This document shows positions 1 to 13,191 of a DNA stretch of 64,000 nucleotides, piece by piece. A program made the position numbers and the translations under genes. Source of the stretch: Alligator mississippiensis (taxonomy: Eukaryota; Chordata; Crocodylia; Alligatoridae); the NCBI RefSeq assembly GCF_030867095.1, contig NC_081835.1, forward strand, positions 43,879,892 through 43,943,891. Reading direction: 5' to 3'. Numbering within the stretch: the stretch's first letter is position 1; each line of letters starts with the position of its first letter. Below the pieces are notes generated by a model. The model saw only the letters and a list, made by a program, of their open reading frames with translations, was not told the DNA's origin and searched no databases.

Positions 1-61
1 AGGGGGCCTCTCTCCCCACTATCTCAACTTGAAGCATATCAGCATAATTAGCTTCACTTAA

Positions 62-175
62 CAGGTAGGGGAACTGACTTACCTGGGGTCACACAATGCG
101 TAGAGCTAAGGATAGGGACACAGTCTCCAGGAACGGAGGCAATGCTGCTAAACCAGCTTCTCTCCCCGATTCTGA
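62..175 (-). repeat. MIR-like SINE fragment
   Basis: The plus strand reads like the complement of a MIR: an AACTGACTTACCTGGGGTCAC core then a short GTAGAGCTAAGGATAGG stretch, corresponding to the core region and its flanks. It is strongly diverged. Confidence 0.35.
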
Positions 176-3100
176 TGCATCCTTGAGCTAAAGCTCTAGC
201 TCACTGTTGTCCTTCTGGCCATGTGAGTATTAGCATCAGGCAGGTACTTGTGTCCCTACTCTGCATGTTACTTGGATAATGTTCCCATTGTATGTACCAT
301 ACTGTCTTTGATTTATTTGTCACTGGAACAGGGGGAGAGGTGGGAAATGGTTTGTACAGGTGATCCTGTGGCACTCAGGTGGCCAGGAGTGGAGGTGGAG
401 CAAGTATCTTGTTTGAAAGGGAAGGTGCAAATACTGCTGTCCCAGGGAAGAGGAGAAATGTGAGCCTCCCATGACACAATATAGAAAAATGCACTTTGGC
501 TTCAGAATGATGGAGCTGGGAACTGAATGCAACTACTGGTTTGATTCCTCTTCTCACAAAAAACACATAAGGAAGAGAACACAAGTCTCCCAAAATCAAG
601 TCATTTTTGAGGGAGAGGCTTAGTACATATGGACTAAGCTAGTGTCTGATCCCAATGAGAGGAGCCTTCACCTGTTACTTGAACAAACTAGGAAACAACT
701 GATGAACCATAAGATATCCACCTTAGAAGACTCAGTATCACATCCTGGAGCATTACCTGCCATACAGTAGTCCCATTTTACATGGTCACAGAATTTTACT
801 GGCTTAAGGGATGTCCAGATTGTGAACATCCCTGAGAAACATCCCTTCAATCAAGAGTAGGGAGAGGAATGTCTTTCCTGCTGTCTGGATAGGAGTATCC
901 CTGGCTCCAGAATGAAGCCGTATTCCCACCTGTAACACACAGTGTGTCATGTTTGTGGCTTTCCTTCCCAGTTGAATGAGTTAATGAACCTACCTTAACA
1001 GCAGCAAAGTCCCATGTAGCCTTATGGGTACAAGGGATCAAGAAATGGTTTCATAGGTGGGGGAGCCTCAATTTCTTATAAGTTTCAGGATAGAAGAACT
1101 GCATCAGTAGATAGCAGCACTTTCAGCCCACTTGTAAAAAGCACATCCTAGTCTCTGCAGGACAGGTGAACTGGGAAAGACCTGAGCAAGAAAATTCAAT
1201 CTGCATCCAGAGCCTTTTATATATACAATAAAAAAAGTTTCTAACAGCTATAACTGGACTGGCTTTTGTAGGTGGGGTTCTTGGGTTTTTTTTAATAGAA
1301 GGAAACCTCTTCATCTACTGAAGAAGATACTCACTCATGGGAAAACAGAAGTCTCCACACTTAGCTGGTGTTTTTCAGTCCTACAACAACAGGAAGAATT
1401 TAGTAACACAGGGTAAGAATAGCCCCTTTGCCTCAATGCTCCTATCCAACCTACCATGTTAACTGGTACAGCACAAGCAGGCCAATTTGTATTTTGGGAG
1501 CACTGTACTGGAACTCATTTCCTCCAGTCTAGACAGTATTGGGTGCACAAGATGAGTACAACTGAATTCCACCTGTATGGACTGTAGGGGCCACAGTGGG
1601 AATGGAGATTACAGGGAAGCTTCTATCACAATGGAAAACTTGAGGCATCATCCTTTTTCTTGTCCCTGGTCCATAATCTGCCCGTTTTCTCCAGTGACCT
1701 ATACCTCTTCTCTATCCTACTCCAGAACCCAGTCTGCTAGGTCATGCTTTGAGTCCTGATCTCCAACACCACTTGCTATTTGCAGCCTGCTGCATCTCCC
1801 TTCTGCTAATACCATTTTCTTGCATTCTGCACAGCACTTGCTAGTCCAGCTGTGCCCCCAACCAGTTTTGCCGAGGCTCCTCACTTCTGACCTATGGCAT
1901 CATAGTTCAATTCCTAGTACAGCTCCCAGACTGGTTTGGAGCAGAGAATAATACCACAGAAGAAGCTGAAGCAGTTATTAAATTACATGAATCTTCAGGA
2001 GCGAACAAAGACGGTAGCCACACTAAGAAGGAAATACTAAGGGCACCCCCCTTCACCTCACTCGTCCACGGATAGTGACAGAGGCTAGGGTCAGGTTATC
2101 AGTAGCATATTTAGAATTGCATTAGTAGTACCTCAAGAGAACTATGCAGGCAATTTCTTACTCAGAGTCCAGACAAGGAAGAGTTCAATGCTGCTTTTAG
2201 TCTGCCACTTCACACAGCCTTTTTCCATCTGTCTGTTTGTTACACCTGCTAAAAGTTCTTGTCAAACCCTCCCCTTCCAGCTTCAAAATCTTCACAGCAT
2301 CCTTTGGTGAGAGTCTGGCCAGATGCCATGCTGATTTCTTTCTGCAGTCTGATGGATAGTACCCTCCCTTCGAACTAGCTTGTAAAACCAGGCCATGCAC
2401 ATTATGATGCGATGGGAAGGCAGCTGGAGAACTGGCAGCTGTAACTGCAGCTCTTTGGTACCAAGTAGCCTTCTTGAGCCTGCATCATGAAGGCTTCTAG
2501 CACAGAAGTGTGCAGCAGCAGGCAGTATCTTGCTTACTTGTCTTGGCATGGTTTCTTCATGCCATTCTCAGGCTAGGGCTTAATTTCACCAGCGCTTGTT
2601 GGTTGCCACTGGAAGAATGCTTGGAGAATCTGATCCTATACCCATTCATATATTGCCTGATCTGGTAGCTACAATCCAAGGCATCATAGGATGGGAGTAT
2701 CTGCAAATGGGAACTCCTGTTATATAAGAGAATTGATCAGCCAAGTGCAGTCAAAAGCTCCATGACTATAACCCTGCCCCCTCTCATACACTAGTCTCTG
2801 TTAATATGAAGCCAATTCTGAACTGCAGCCATTGCTGCTTTACAGGTTTTTCACCTAAAAAAATTACACTGGTTCATAAGCATTTTGGTTATCAGATTCA
2901 GGTAGGAGCTGCAAGAGGTATATCTATGTATCATTACTCTTTTAACTCTCTGGACGCTAGGCTTTTCCAATGCATTTGGTCACATCTAGTGTATTAACAT
3001 GCCCAAGCCATAAACGGCATTTGCTGAAATTCTCCTGGGGCTCTGCAAGCTTAACAGTATCTTTAAAACAGGTGCCCAAAGTCAGTACCTAAATCAGTGG

Positions 3101-3449
3101 CCCCATTTTCAAGAGTGCCTTTGGCTCCCATCAGGTTCTGTGCATAGGAATCTGCCACAGTGCGTCCCTCACTGCAAAATCATGCACCACACGCATTTCA
3201 AAGGAGCGGATAGATTTGCTCTCAGAAGACCCTCATGGCTGCAAAGAACCCTCCATATGCATGCTCACTTGACAGTGCTGCCTGCTGGCTCAGGGAGAGC
3301 CTGAAATGGCAGCCTCACACAAACTGTGTTGTGATTATTTGAGCACCCAGGTGGCCCATTCATCCTGCAAACCCAAACTGCCACCCAGGTACCAGGAATC
3401 CCAACTATCTGCTCTACCCCACCCAGCTTATCCCTGTTATTAATGCCAC

Positions 3450-3455
3450 AATAAA
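3450..3455 (+). terminator. Plus-strand AATAAA, possible end of a convergent gene
   Basis: A plus-strand AATAAA in the context CACAATAAAAGTC. In mammals the neighbour on this side (CYB561D2) converges on TMEM115, so this could end its 3'UTR. No coding exon of that gene is visible in 1-3450, so the call is weak. Confidence 0.2.
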
Positions 3456-3572
3456 AGTCAGTGGCATAGTGACTTCTCCCTTACCCCATGGATACAGAAA
3501 GCGTTAAAACAAGTACAGTACCAGCAAGGAGAGGCAGCTGTTGGATTCACATCAAACTGCATAAAAGCCCAT

Positions 3573-3578
3573 TTTATT
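3573..3578 (-). terminator. Alternative distal AATAAA for TMEM115
   Basis: A second canonical minus-strand hexamer about 700 nt beyond the first, in an A/U-rich context. It may serve a long 3'UTR isoform. Position alone supports it. Confidence 0.3.
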
Positions 3579-4257
3579 AACTTGTCCAAAACCAGTTCTC
3601 AGTTGGCTACACCTAGTGCTGGAGAGGTTCAAGCCCACTCTGACACAGGACCTTGCTCCTGTGTTTGATGCTGAAAGCAAGTCCTGCATCCCTGGCTGAA
3701 GAGCACAGCAGGAATCCACAGCAATCCACAGCACACCTGCTCCTAACTGCCACTGTACTACCCTCAGACCCCCCCCATAATTCCAAGTCTGCACACCCCT
3801 CAAATCACCAATTTCTCATGCCATGCAATCTATCCAACCCTGAGGGTCTAGCGTGACTTAACAGGGTGACAGCTACCTAGTTACTCTTGGGCCAGAGCAA
3901 GGATCTCTCTAGAGATGAAAGCCTAGCACCAGACTCCTGTGCTGTCACAGCCTACCACTGACAGCCCCGGGCCATGTTAGTAGCAGCCTTGGCTTCCAGG
4001 TCTGATCTCAAAAAGGCCAGCCCTGCACCTCTGTTCTCTAGCTAGAAACCATACTGAAACTAGTTACACAGAACAAACAAAAGGATCACTGGTGCCCTAG
4101 GAGGCATAAAGGCCTCTGACACCCATGGGGCTAAATCCAGATGTAGCTGTGAAGTAAATGGTGAGGAAGGAAGCAGTGTAGAGCGATGGAGAAACAATGG
4201 AAACTGAGATTCCATTGACAGGACTTACAGGATGGATTTACAAACTAAAGTGAGAGG

Positions 4258-5777
4258 CACTCTTTGAAAGAATTGTTTATTAATACTAAAATTTCTGTGT
4301 ATTTCCTGGTTGACAAAACCTTCTTGTGTGGTCCTTTATAAAAATAATCCTGACACCATCAAACGTGCTTCCCAGTCTGGTAACCATCTCCCAGGGAAGT
4401 CTAGGGCCTGGGAGTGGCACAGCCTTTTGGGGGACTGGTTCTCAGGAAAAGAATTTCCAGATAATACACCTTTCCCCCCCTTGCCCCTCCCTCCAAAAGA
4501 AAATCCCATCAATACAGAGGAAGGGAAAAAGGAGGGGAGGATGCCAAGAGCCTAAGCAAAGCATATAAAAAAAAAAAACCCCGAAACAAAACAGGTGTCA
4601 GAAGAATTGTCAAGAGCTCACAATAAAACAAATTCCAGCTTCTAAAATAAAGAATCAGAGACAATTCATCCAAGCAGCAGTGAAAGGAGCTGCTCCTCCA
4701 GGTCAGGGGCTGTGTTATCATCTGAATCACTGCAAAGAGAACTGAAGAAAACCTGAAGTAGCAATAACACAAATAAAATAGACTCCCCCCTCTAGATCCC
4801 CAAGGAAAGTCTGGGGTTGATTTTTTTCCATGTGCTAGTCTCAAAGTCAGGAGCAGACTGCTCCAGATCCCCAGGCTTTTGAGTCAGTAACTCAAGCAAG
4901 GCCACTGCAAGAGTGAGCAGCACAAGCAATAACTTTGTCCCTAAAAAAAACCTTCTCTCTCCAGGAATCCTGGCAATTATTAATTCTGGAATTTATCCTG
5001 GCATGTTCCTGCCAGGACCATGGGGCAGGTGGGAGAAAGTTAAATATAACAAAGGGGATAAAAAGCTTCCTGCTCTTTAGATAAGTAACAAAATTAACTT
5101 TAAAAAGGGGAAATGGAGGTTGCAGGGTCTTTTGAACCACCATCACAAACTAAGAGAGAAAGTGCTGTGTCATTTGCTGAATTTGCTCTCTCAGGTGCTG
5201 AAAGGTTTATTTAGTGGTCTAGCATACACGAACAGATCCACTTAGCACGTGGGGAAAGGGTCAGTCCAATGCTGCACACCCAGATGGTGTGCTGCTGGTG
5301 AGACCTGGACACTGAAGCATACACATTGTTAGCCACAGTAGCAGCCGCTGGCATAAGCAGCCAGCACAAGGCCCTTCTGGAAGAATCAGTCCATGTCCTG
5401 TGCTGAAGAGATGTAGGGAGATCTGCCCTCACAGAGATCCATCTTCAGCTTTTAGTGTCTAAGGAACCTCACACTACTACTGAAGAGACCATGAACCAGA
5501 GCCCCAGCAGCAGAGAGATCCTTTCCACGAGGTCAGTGGTGGCCATGATTACCACCAGGAGTCCAGAAAACTGGTATTGACCAAGTGTGGCTATTAGGTA
5601 CTGAACTGAGGTAGCCCCCCACCCTCTCAGTCAACTGGAGGAGTCCCCTGCTCCCTGCAGACAGGGGCCCTGGGGAGCAGACAGTGCTGTGAAGAGACAC
5701 AAGGGATTGGTAGCAGCTCTCCGACACACAGAGATGGGAGAAGAAAGTGGGTGGGGAGGAGTGGGGGTGTTTGCAGG
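4258..5777 (-). other. TMEM115: TMEM115 3'UTR (inferred extent)
   Basis: The sequence downstream of the TMEM115 stop has no coding potential and is AU-rich on the transcribed strand. A canonical AATAAA lies on the minus strand at 4276-4281, which would place cleavage near 4255-4260. A second AATAAA at 3573-3578 could give a longer isoform. The extent is inferred; no transcript evidence is available here. Confidence 0.55.
4276..4281 (-). terminator. Poly(A) signal AATAAA for TMEM115
   Basis: AATAAA on the minus strand (tttatt on plus), about 1.5 kb after the TMEM115 stop and followed by U/GU-rich RNA. It is the first canonical signal that fits a normal-length 3'UTR. Confidence 0.5.
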
Positions 5778-5994
5778 TCACAGCTGAGGAGGGGCATCCT
5801 CAAAGGTGATGAGACTAGACTTCTGGCTGGCTCCTTTCCCTGCAATGCTGGCATCTCGGCCGCTCTCCCCCTTCTCGGGAAGCAGTGGGATGTCCTCCTT
5901 GGCACCCTCCTCTTCATCATCCTCCATGCTGGGCCACACTGATTGGTCTTCCACACGTTTCAACCGCTCATTCAGTGCTTTCAGGGCCAGTTGT
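5778..5994 (-). CDS. TMEM115: TMEM115 coding exon 2 (C-terminal tail)
   Basis: 217 nt in the phase required by exon 1 (AG|A restores Arg285). The acceptor is CTTGCAG. It encodes QLALKALNERLKRVEDQS, an amphipathic or coiled-coil-like stretch, then an acidic run (MEDDDEEEG) and the conserved terminus LITFEDAPPQL with stop TGA at 5778-5780. The middle (SGRDASIAGKG) is the least conserved part relative to mammals. Confidence 0.96.
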
Positions 5995-8900
5995 CTGCAA
6001 GACAAAGACATACAGGCTTAACCTCACTGCACTTGGACGAGAAGAGTACATTGTTGCAGTGCACTGGCCATTTCCTGGGTATTGCAGGCATCTCTCCCCA
6101 TACTTGGGTAAGCTAACTGTCCAGCCCAATTAGCCAACTACATGGCAGGAACTCCCAAGATGATCACTGTGCTAAGATTCCTCCCACCCTTGTTTTCTCT
6201 GCCTTTTCCCTCTATCTTTTCTATTTCAGCTTGTGTTCGAACAATCTCCTCCCCACTCATCACAGCTACAATCCCGGCTGAGGGACAGACACTAGTCCTT
6301 ACCTGCAGCATCTGCCAGAGCTGAGAACATCAGCTCCTCAGTGCTTTCACCCCCTGCCAGCTCAGGCATCCCAACAAACATCAGGCAGCTCTCCACTCCT
6401 CTCAGCTCAGACTCCTGTCCCAGCAATTTCAGGTTCCAGTGAAATGTTTACCACTTTACCCCTCCACTAATGAGTGTCTTTCTATGGTTGATCACTCCTA
6501 TCAGGGAGCTGAAGCTGTGCTTCTTCACCTTCAGTATATAGCCTATTGCTAGCATGAACAGTAGGATTTTATGTTATTTTCACTTGGCTGCTTTTGCCCC
6601 GGAGACACCATAAGCAGTAGTGGGAGCACTAACAACTATTCCAGGCAGGAATGCCTTGTATGTGAATTTTGATACAGCAATCCAGTTTAGAGCAGTGCAT
6701 CCAGGAGAGAGGAATCTCTCATTCTACAAGCTACAGTGAAATCCTTGATCTCATACTTAAGGGTTCAGACCTGTTAGAACACCCAGCTTTGCACTGGAGG
6801 TTCAGACTGGCTCCTAAGAAACCTATTACGACAACCCTGTGATATAAGGAGTCAGTCATTTCCTCTGCAGCCCACCCAACAAGGTCTGCCTTCAAAGGAA
6901 CCTGCTGGAGAATATCAGAAGGCTGCAGCTCAACAGAAAATGACTGCTTTCCCTCCTCTTTTGCTTGTCACATTTGAATTGTGGTGCTGGGGGAGCAGCA
7001 GAGAAGACAATAACTCACCCATGAGCACTGGTTAATGCTTAGCTTATCCTTCCACTGTCAGCATTATCCCTGAAGTTAATCTCTGCTCACCAGCCCCTCA
7101 AAAGGGAATCCCTACAGAAAGATTCTCGAACAGGCAATGCCAGATTATATTTGGTACAGGACTGTGCACATCCACCATTCCTCCAGTGTTACCCAATGCT
7201 CAGTGTCACCTCTTCTTGGGAGAACCTCGTCTGGACTGCTCCTGTGCACACCACTTCTCCCCAGCATGGCAGCAAGTACAGCTGCAGAGTATGCCTGAGA
7301 TCCTTGCTGTCGGTTTCACTCCTGCTGCAAACAGGAATTTTGGTAGGAAGTACAGTGGCTTGATCCCAAGGGAAAGGGAGAAGTGAAATAAGGGAAGAAG
7401 TCAAAGGAGATGGGGAAGCCTAACAGGTCAAGGAAATGGCACTCAGAGCCAGTGACAGTGCAGATACACTCGGGAAAAGGTGTGGTCCCTTGTGTTCTTT
7501 GGCCAGAAGAAACAGAGCGCTAGTGAGATAACGTATTCATTGCTTAGCAGTGGGACATGCCAGTAACTCATTTAGACTGAGTAAAAAAGAAAGGAGAAGG
7601 GGAGTAGTAGTCATCAGAGAGGATAGCTACCAGCAAAAACAGAAGAAAAGGAGCAAGACTGCAGTGAAGGGGAAAAAAGCAGAAAAATGAGAGCAGGTAT
7701 GTGTAGGAAGGGGTGGATGGTGAAAGGCAAAATCCAAAAGAAAATGAAGGCAGAGGCCCTCCCAAGAAAGTTTTGATATCAGAGGATCCTGACCCATGAA
7801 CATTTAAAAATAACTACTGTAAAGTCTGAAGAACTCCTCCTTAATTCACCTTCAAAGTGAGATCTTACCGATCCCTGCAAAGTGATATTAACCCTGCCCA
7901 AGCTACAATACAGGTCTGTTAGATGCAGAAATGCACCTCTAGAGTAGTTTCATTCCCACCCCTTCCCCCAAGTCTCAAAGGCAATTTAAGCTTTCCCACT
8001 ACTGGGGAAGCCAGGTCAGACATGTACTTCAAATGCTAGCAATAGCATCTAGAACAGGGCCTTTTTATTTTATTCATCTAAACAAGCACATTTGTTCTCA
8101 AAGGCAATGGTGGATTAAAATATAATTAAAATATAATCCCCATTGCAAAGCACTTGCAGAGTTTCTGCTCTGAATTTGCACTGGCCACTGACTCCCATTT
8201 GCTGTGCTGCACTGCACAGGAGCTCACAATCAGTAGGACAACCAAACTCTAGAATGTAAAGTGCAGCCAGAAGAACCAGATGCCTTCCAGTTCTTATTCC
8301 TTTTTTCACTACCCAACCACATACTCAGAGCTTGCTAAACCCTCTCACTGCATGCAGGGGCAGGGGCTGAAGAAGCAATCTTCTCAGCCCTAGGGGCAAA
8401 TTCCCAGTGAAGTGAGGGGGGAAAGCATGCTGGCAGGATAACTGGGAAACCTGCTGCTGCTCATTAAATCCCCATTTCTTTGGACAGAGGACTTAAGTCT
8501 CATCTCCTAGGCTGTTAAGCTAGCTGCATCAGAGTTGCTTAAAAATCACCTCCAAAAAAAGCCTTAGTGTCTCTTTCATTGGGAAAAATCCCACATTTAT
8601 CTCCTGGGACAAGGGGGGGACTAAATGGACCTTAATACAGCTCTAATGCCTATAAAAGCCACCAGAGACCCCACCCAACACCAAGGGATCATCCTAGAGC
8701 TCACTGCCCCTCAACACGTCAAGGCATCTAATGGAGAGTCATTTGCTTCCTCCCCAGTGAGCTGGAGGGGGGCAGGCACTTCAGCTCTGGTTCTGCTGAA
8801 GGAAGAGGATGCTCTTCCATTAGCAAAGATCTAGCATTGAGTTTGCTTTTTACCAAAGGATAATTAACACTAGGATGCACCATACATCCTGGTCTAGCCT

Positions 8901-11900
8901 GGACAGTCCTGGATTTCAGAGGCCAGGTCTGGCTGGCTGCTGGGAATTAGTGTCCCAGAAACACAGGAGCATGGAGGCAGTCTGGCAGGGAGGTGGAGCA
9001 GGCACCGCTGCCTCCCACCCCCACCTCTGCCTGCAGCAGAGCCAACAACTTGGGAGAGCTGGGCAGGTGGAGAGGGGCAGCACTCCAGATGTCCCAAATT
9101 TCCTTATGGTCAGCCTAACTAACCCCCTCAACAAGGCAGATCAGAGGTGTTGCACCTGTACTGAGAAATGTCAGATCAACTGTTGCTACCACAAAACATG
9201 TAGAAGATCAGATGACTTTTATTACTTTTAAAGACAATATTTTTTTAATCTGCAGAGTGGGTCATTAATGCCTATTCCATCCTTATCCCAGTCACTCAAA
9301 TGACAGTCATTTTAAACCTGACCCAGGTGCTCATGGCCTGGACTGAAGAAAATTCTGTGCAGCTGCAAAATGTTATACGTACTCTTTGCTTCACTGTGCA
9401 AATCCATCAGATACTCAGGAGAAATGGTTGCCACTCTAGACAGGAAGTTCACATCATTCTATTTGCTTCTTTGCATTTTGTCTAGGCTCTCAGCCATTTG
9501 CCATGGCCTGTACACTCCAGTTATATAGGAAGACCAAGGCTCAATTGAAATTAGTTCCATGATGCTGTACTTGGACACCCCCGCCCCCCAGTTGTGTGCA
9601 CAGTGCAATTTAAGCTACTGATGTGTCACCAGGGAGAAAGACTTGAGAGATCAGTACCCATATGAAAGAAACAGGGTAAAGCACTCAGTGCAAAGCACAG
9701 CACAGGAGAAGGGAAACGCACAATGCCCGCCTCCTCCAGGTAGCAGAATGTCCTGCCATGTTTGTATTCTGTTGGAGTCACAATTAATTCTATATCCTCC
9801 CATACACTGCTTTCATTGCAAGCCCTTTCAGTAGTTAAGCAAGTGTCAGCTCCTCCAGACAAATCCAGCATGATACCCAGCTCTAGGATGGGACAAGATC
9901 TTGTGAACAGTGTCTTTCACAGACAGGCACAAATGCTGAAGAGCTTTCCTCTTCAGCACACTCCAGCCCTGAAAAAAAAATCTCAGCTCCAGCTCATTGG
10001 ACAACATGCACATATGGTTCTTATTTTAAACTTTTGCTGTTGCAACTGAGCCAATACCACTCCTTTCTTCATTCAGACACACCAGCAAAGGCTTCTCTCA
10101 TTTCTCCATATGCAGGGTAAACAAACCCCTAACTTCCCCAGAAGACACCTGCACTAAGGTGCATGCTTTGGCTCAGATAGGGTGCTCAGGACACCTGCCC
10201 CAACAGCTGTAAATAGGAGGAGTGCAATAGTTTCCATAGCAGAGTACACAGAGCAACCAGCTAAGCTCCCAGTGAATAATGCTAGTTATTTGCTTTCCCA
10301 CACTAACCCTCTACTCCTCCTGGACCTGTTGTCTTATTTCAGCTCTCTCTCGCCCCCTCTCTAGCACTCTCTCTTAGTTTTCCTCTACTTTAATCCCTCC
10401 TGGCCTGTGAGACCATCTTCCAAAAGGAGCTAAGACGACTCCTGTTTGACCTGCCTCAGAGGAGTGGCTGAAACAATAGAGGCAGCTTTCTGCCTTACTT
10501 GTGTAATCAATCCCAACACTGAATCTACAAACAAGATGCCAGGCAGACTGGTGGGCAGGGTTCCCTGCAGAGGGTGACTGTTTCATTCTGAAGTCTGATT
10601 ATAGGCTCTACCTTGGTCAGAAAGGATAAAACCCTCTCCTCAGTCCTTCTACCTCCAATTCTGATGAGACTGTTCCACTGCACCAAGCAACATACACTGA
10701 TTGTTGCTTTCTGGAAAAGCCAGAGACCACCCAGGTGAACAACAAGGTGGAGAGGTGTGGCCAGTCCAAAGGCCTGATTCTATAAGCATTTTCAGCTAAC
10801 TACAGTGAAAGGTGCAGGGTGCAACTGGGTTGAGAAATGCACTTATTACAGTTCCCTCCTCCACTATCCTGAATCATCAAGAGCAAATCCAGGGTAATAA
10901 GTTGACCGTTCTTTTCAGTGGTCTTCAGCTCTGTTTCACATTGAATGCTCTAAGCTGTGACTTGAGACTTATTAAATCAAATCTCCCCTGAACACAGAGC
11001 CTGTGAGAAATCATCAACAGGCAAAAAGCCCTGCAGCTGCTCAGATTACTGCTGTCTGGCTTAGTCTATCAGAAGCTTTTGTCAGTTGCAATTACCCCAA
11101 ACAGGACTAACCTGAATACATGGAAATGTTTACACAAGGCAGACAATAAATGCAAATTGCCCAGTCTCTCTCTGGAAATTTGTTAAATCAAAACAAATTG
11201 TACGTCAGGCATCATCAACTTTAGAAGTTTAGAAAAAAAGGGTACAAACCCCCTGGAAAAAAATAAGAGCATTTAAAATCTTGTTTTAAATGCTGTTTTA
11301 CCAACCCAAACAGCTACTTGTGCTAATGCGAGAGAGCCATAAAAATCAGAGTGACTAACAAAGTGAAACTGACTCAGCTAATTTCACAGAGAGAGAAAGA
11401 GAGGGGGGGGGGGCCCCCCCACGGGGGCAAATTACAGCCTGCAGACTTAAGAACATGCTTACAATTCTCCCATTGATTTCAAGAGGAATACTCCGGCACT
11501 GACATGACAGTTGAATGTGCAGGTTCATGGGGGCTAAATTATTAAAATAACTTAGGTTCTTGTTTAAGTATCAGGAAGAAATAAATGGCTTTAGAATTAA
11601 GCCTCAGCTGCTTCCTTTGAATTCTTCAAACCACGAGAAGAATGACCCATCCGGGCACTGTAGTGGGTTTTCCTGCTTGTGGGACCCATTCTGGTTTGAT
11701 GCCAGAAGGCCTGCTCTTTTCGGTAGCATCATTTTTCTCTGCACTAGTTGTACCACTTACCCTAGGAGTGGCAGCAGTGGGAATACTCGTATTTGACAGA
11801 TCTGCTCTCACAAGAGCCTGAAGACACGATGCTTAAAATCCAGCTGTGTCACAGCAGCATTCCCACCACTTATCGTCACTTGAGCCTCATCAGGAAAAGC

Positions 11901-13021
11901 CTAAGACATCCTACAACATAAAGGAATCCCTCAGCATTAGACAAGAGCCCTAGCCTTGGATCTTGGTGGAGAATGGTAAGTAAAAAACAAATGTGTTGTT
12001 AAATACTCCCTTGTAAAAGGAACCCTTTTTATAATATCTACAACTATTTGGGGCCACTTGGAAGCACAAAGCTTGATTGTGCTACCAGAGCTCCTCCGTT
12101 CCCTTCTGCAGGTATCTAGGGCTCAGGGTGCCCGACCCGCTAAGGTAAGCGTGGAGCAATCCTATACCTTCTCCTCTCAGCATCCTGGGGGTCCGTTCCA
12201 GGCAAGCTGATGGTGATGGACGAGGGAGCGCCAACATCGTAACGCTTCACTGTCTTGCGGCAGACTTTCACCTTCACCAAGACGCCATGTACCAGGTTGG
12301 CCACGAGGCCGACCACGGGCTGCAGGATCTCAGGGAAGAACGTGGCAAAGGCAAAGTGGTCCGACATGTCCCCACGGCCCCGGCTGTGCCGCTGGTAGAA
12401 GCGCAGGTAGACCCAGCTGGAGAAGACGCCGAAGCCGTAGGAGGCCAGCGCGGCACCCTCGATCAGGGTGGTCAGCCGCAGCACAGCCAGCACCAGGAGC
12501 AGGAGCATGGGCGTGGCCTTCATGCGCACCTGTGGCACCTTCAACACAGTGCTGTCCCCCATGGTCTGCTTGAGGGCCACCAGGACGCCGCCGAGGAAGC
12601 CGGCCGTGCCGTGCAGGCGCACGGTGAACAGGTAGGCCAGGTTGAAGGATGCCACGTAGGTGAGCAGGTAGGCGAAGGCCCCCAGCACCCCCACCGACAC
12701 ACTGACCACAGCGAAGAAGATGAGCAGCTCCAAGGCCCCCCACAGCGGCTCCAGCAGCCGCCCCGCCGCCGCCAGCGTGGCCAGGCTGAGGCCCACGCCC
12801 CACGCGTGCCGCTCCACCAGCCCGTGCGTCGCCAGCGTCCACACCCAGCAGTTGGGCGGGAAGAGGTAGCCGGGCGTCACGCCGAGCGCGGAGGCCGTGT
12901 CGGCCGCGAAGGACAGCGCGTAGAGCAGCAGCACGGCCCCGCACAGCGCCTTCACCGCCACGCTCGTGCCGCCCAGCGCCGCCACGCAGTGCTGCCGCGC
13001 CACCGGCAGGTACCGCTTCAT
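5778..13021 (-). CDS. TMEM115: TMEM115, complete two-exon coding region
   Basis: Transmembrane protein 115 is a multipass Golgi membrane protein of the rhomboid-related, non-proteolytic class; family knowledge links it to the COG tethering complex and Golgi-to-ER retrograde traffic. Joining 12168-13021 to 5778-5994 gives 356 residues, close to the human length of about 351, in one clean frame. Hydrophobic segments are visible near residues 22-40, 98-122, 170-187 and 192-208. Highly conserved blocks include the region around residues 47-63 (GVTPGYLFPPN), the LLEPLWGALELL stretch at 89-100, and FATFFPEILQPVVGL at 225-239. The C-terminal tail is cytosolic, acidic and ends SSLITFEDAPPQL, matching the mammalian tail. 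The start was chosen because MKRYLPVARQH aligns with the mammalian N-terminus and sits at the CpG-island edge. The gene is followed tail-side by a 3'UTR to about 4.26 kb. Confidence 0.97.
8871..9117. mobile_element. Short non-autonomous hAT-type MITE
   Basis: 247 bp with imperfect terminal inverted repeats. The left end TAGGATGCACCATACATCC pairs with the complement of the right end, TAGGCTGACCATAAGG. Flanking 8-bp copies ATTAACAC (8863-8870) and ACTAACCC (9118-9125) agree at 6 of 8 positions, consistent with an aged hAT target-site duplication. The interior is GC-rich and non-coding. Confidence 0.55.
11403..11420. repeat. G11 followed directly by C7
   Basis: A G run switches directly to a C run, making a 14-bp perfect G7C7 palindrome in the TMEM115 intron. 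Confidence 0.8.
12168..13021 (-). CDS. TMEM115: TMEM115 coding exon 1
   Basis: 854 nt encoding residues 1-284 plus two bases of codon 285, including all membrane segments. The donor is AG|GTATAG after the DPQDAERR codons. The reading frame continues past the donor for only eight more residues, which are not conserved, so the splice site rather than the stop at 12140 ends the coding part. The exon is strongly GC-rich at third positions because it lies inside the CpG island. Confidence 0.96.
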
Positions 13022-13191
13022 GGCGCCGCTCCCGCCCGCGGGTCAGGGCCCAACGGGCGTCCCCGCCACGCCGCTCCCTGCGCCGGCCCCGCGCGTCCCC
13101 ATCCGCCCGCAAAGGCCCGAGCAGCCGCTGTCGCCGCCTCGGGCCCGGTCGCAGAGAAGCGGCTCCGCCGAGCGCAGACAAACAGCCGCAG

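Larger units (their letters stand above)
1..4257. other. Intergenic DNA, no gene recognised
   Basis: All open frames are short and show no conserved protein. The content is ordinary mixed sequence with an old MIR-like fragment near the left edge. Around 3065-3120 there is a stretch of the type (AGGTGCCCAAAGTC, CCTAAATCAGTGGCC) that recurs in reptile genomes as an unclassified dispersed repeat. Confidence 0.5.
5995..12167 (-). other. TMEM115 intron 1
   Basis: A 6.2 kb intron between the two coding exons, with no coding exon of another gene seen in either strand. It contains one hAT-type MITE (8871-9117), purine-rich stretches near 7570-7760, and a G11/C7 run at 11403-11420. Confidence 0.85.

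Noticed and set aside
5627-5956. 109-codon minus-strand frame over TMEM115 exon 2
   Set aside because: It is a shadow of the TMEM115 coding frame in another register.
12330-13181. 283-codon minus-strand frame rich in G, A and R
   Set aside because: It is an alternative frame of TMEM115 exon 1 with CpG-island composition; the TMEM115 frame is clearly the conserved one.
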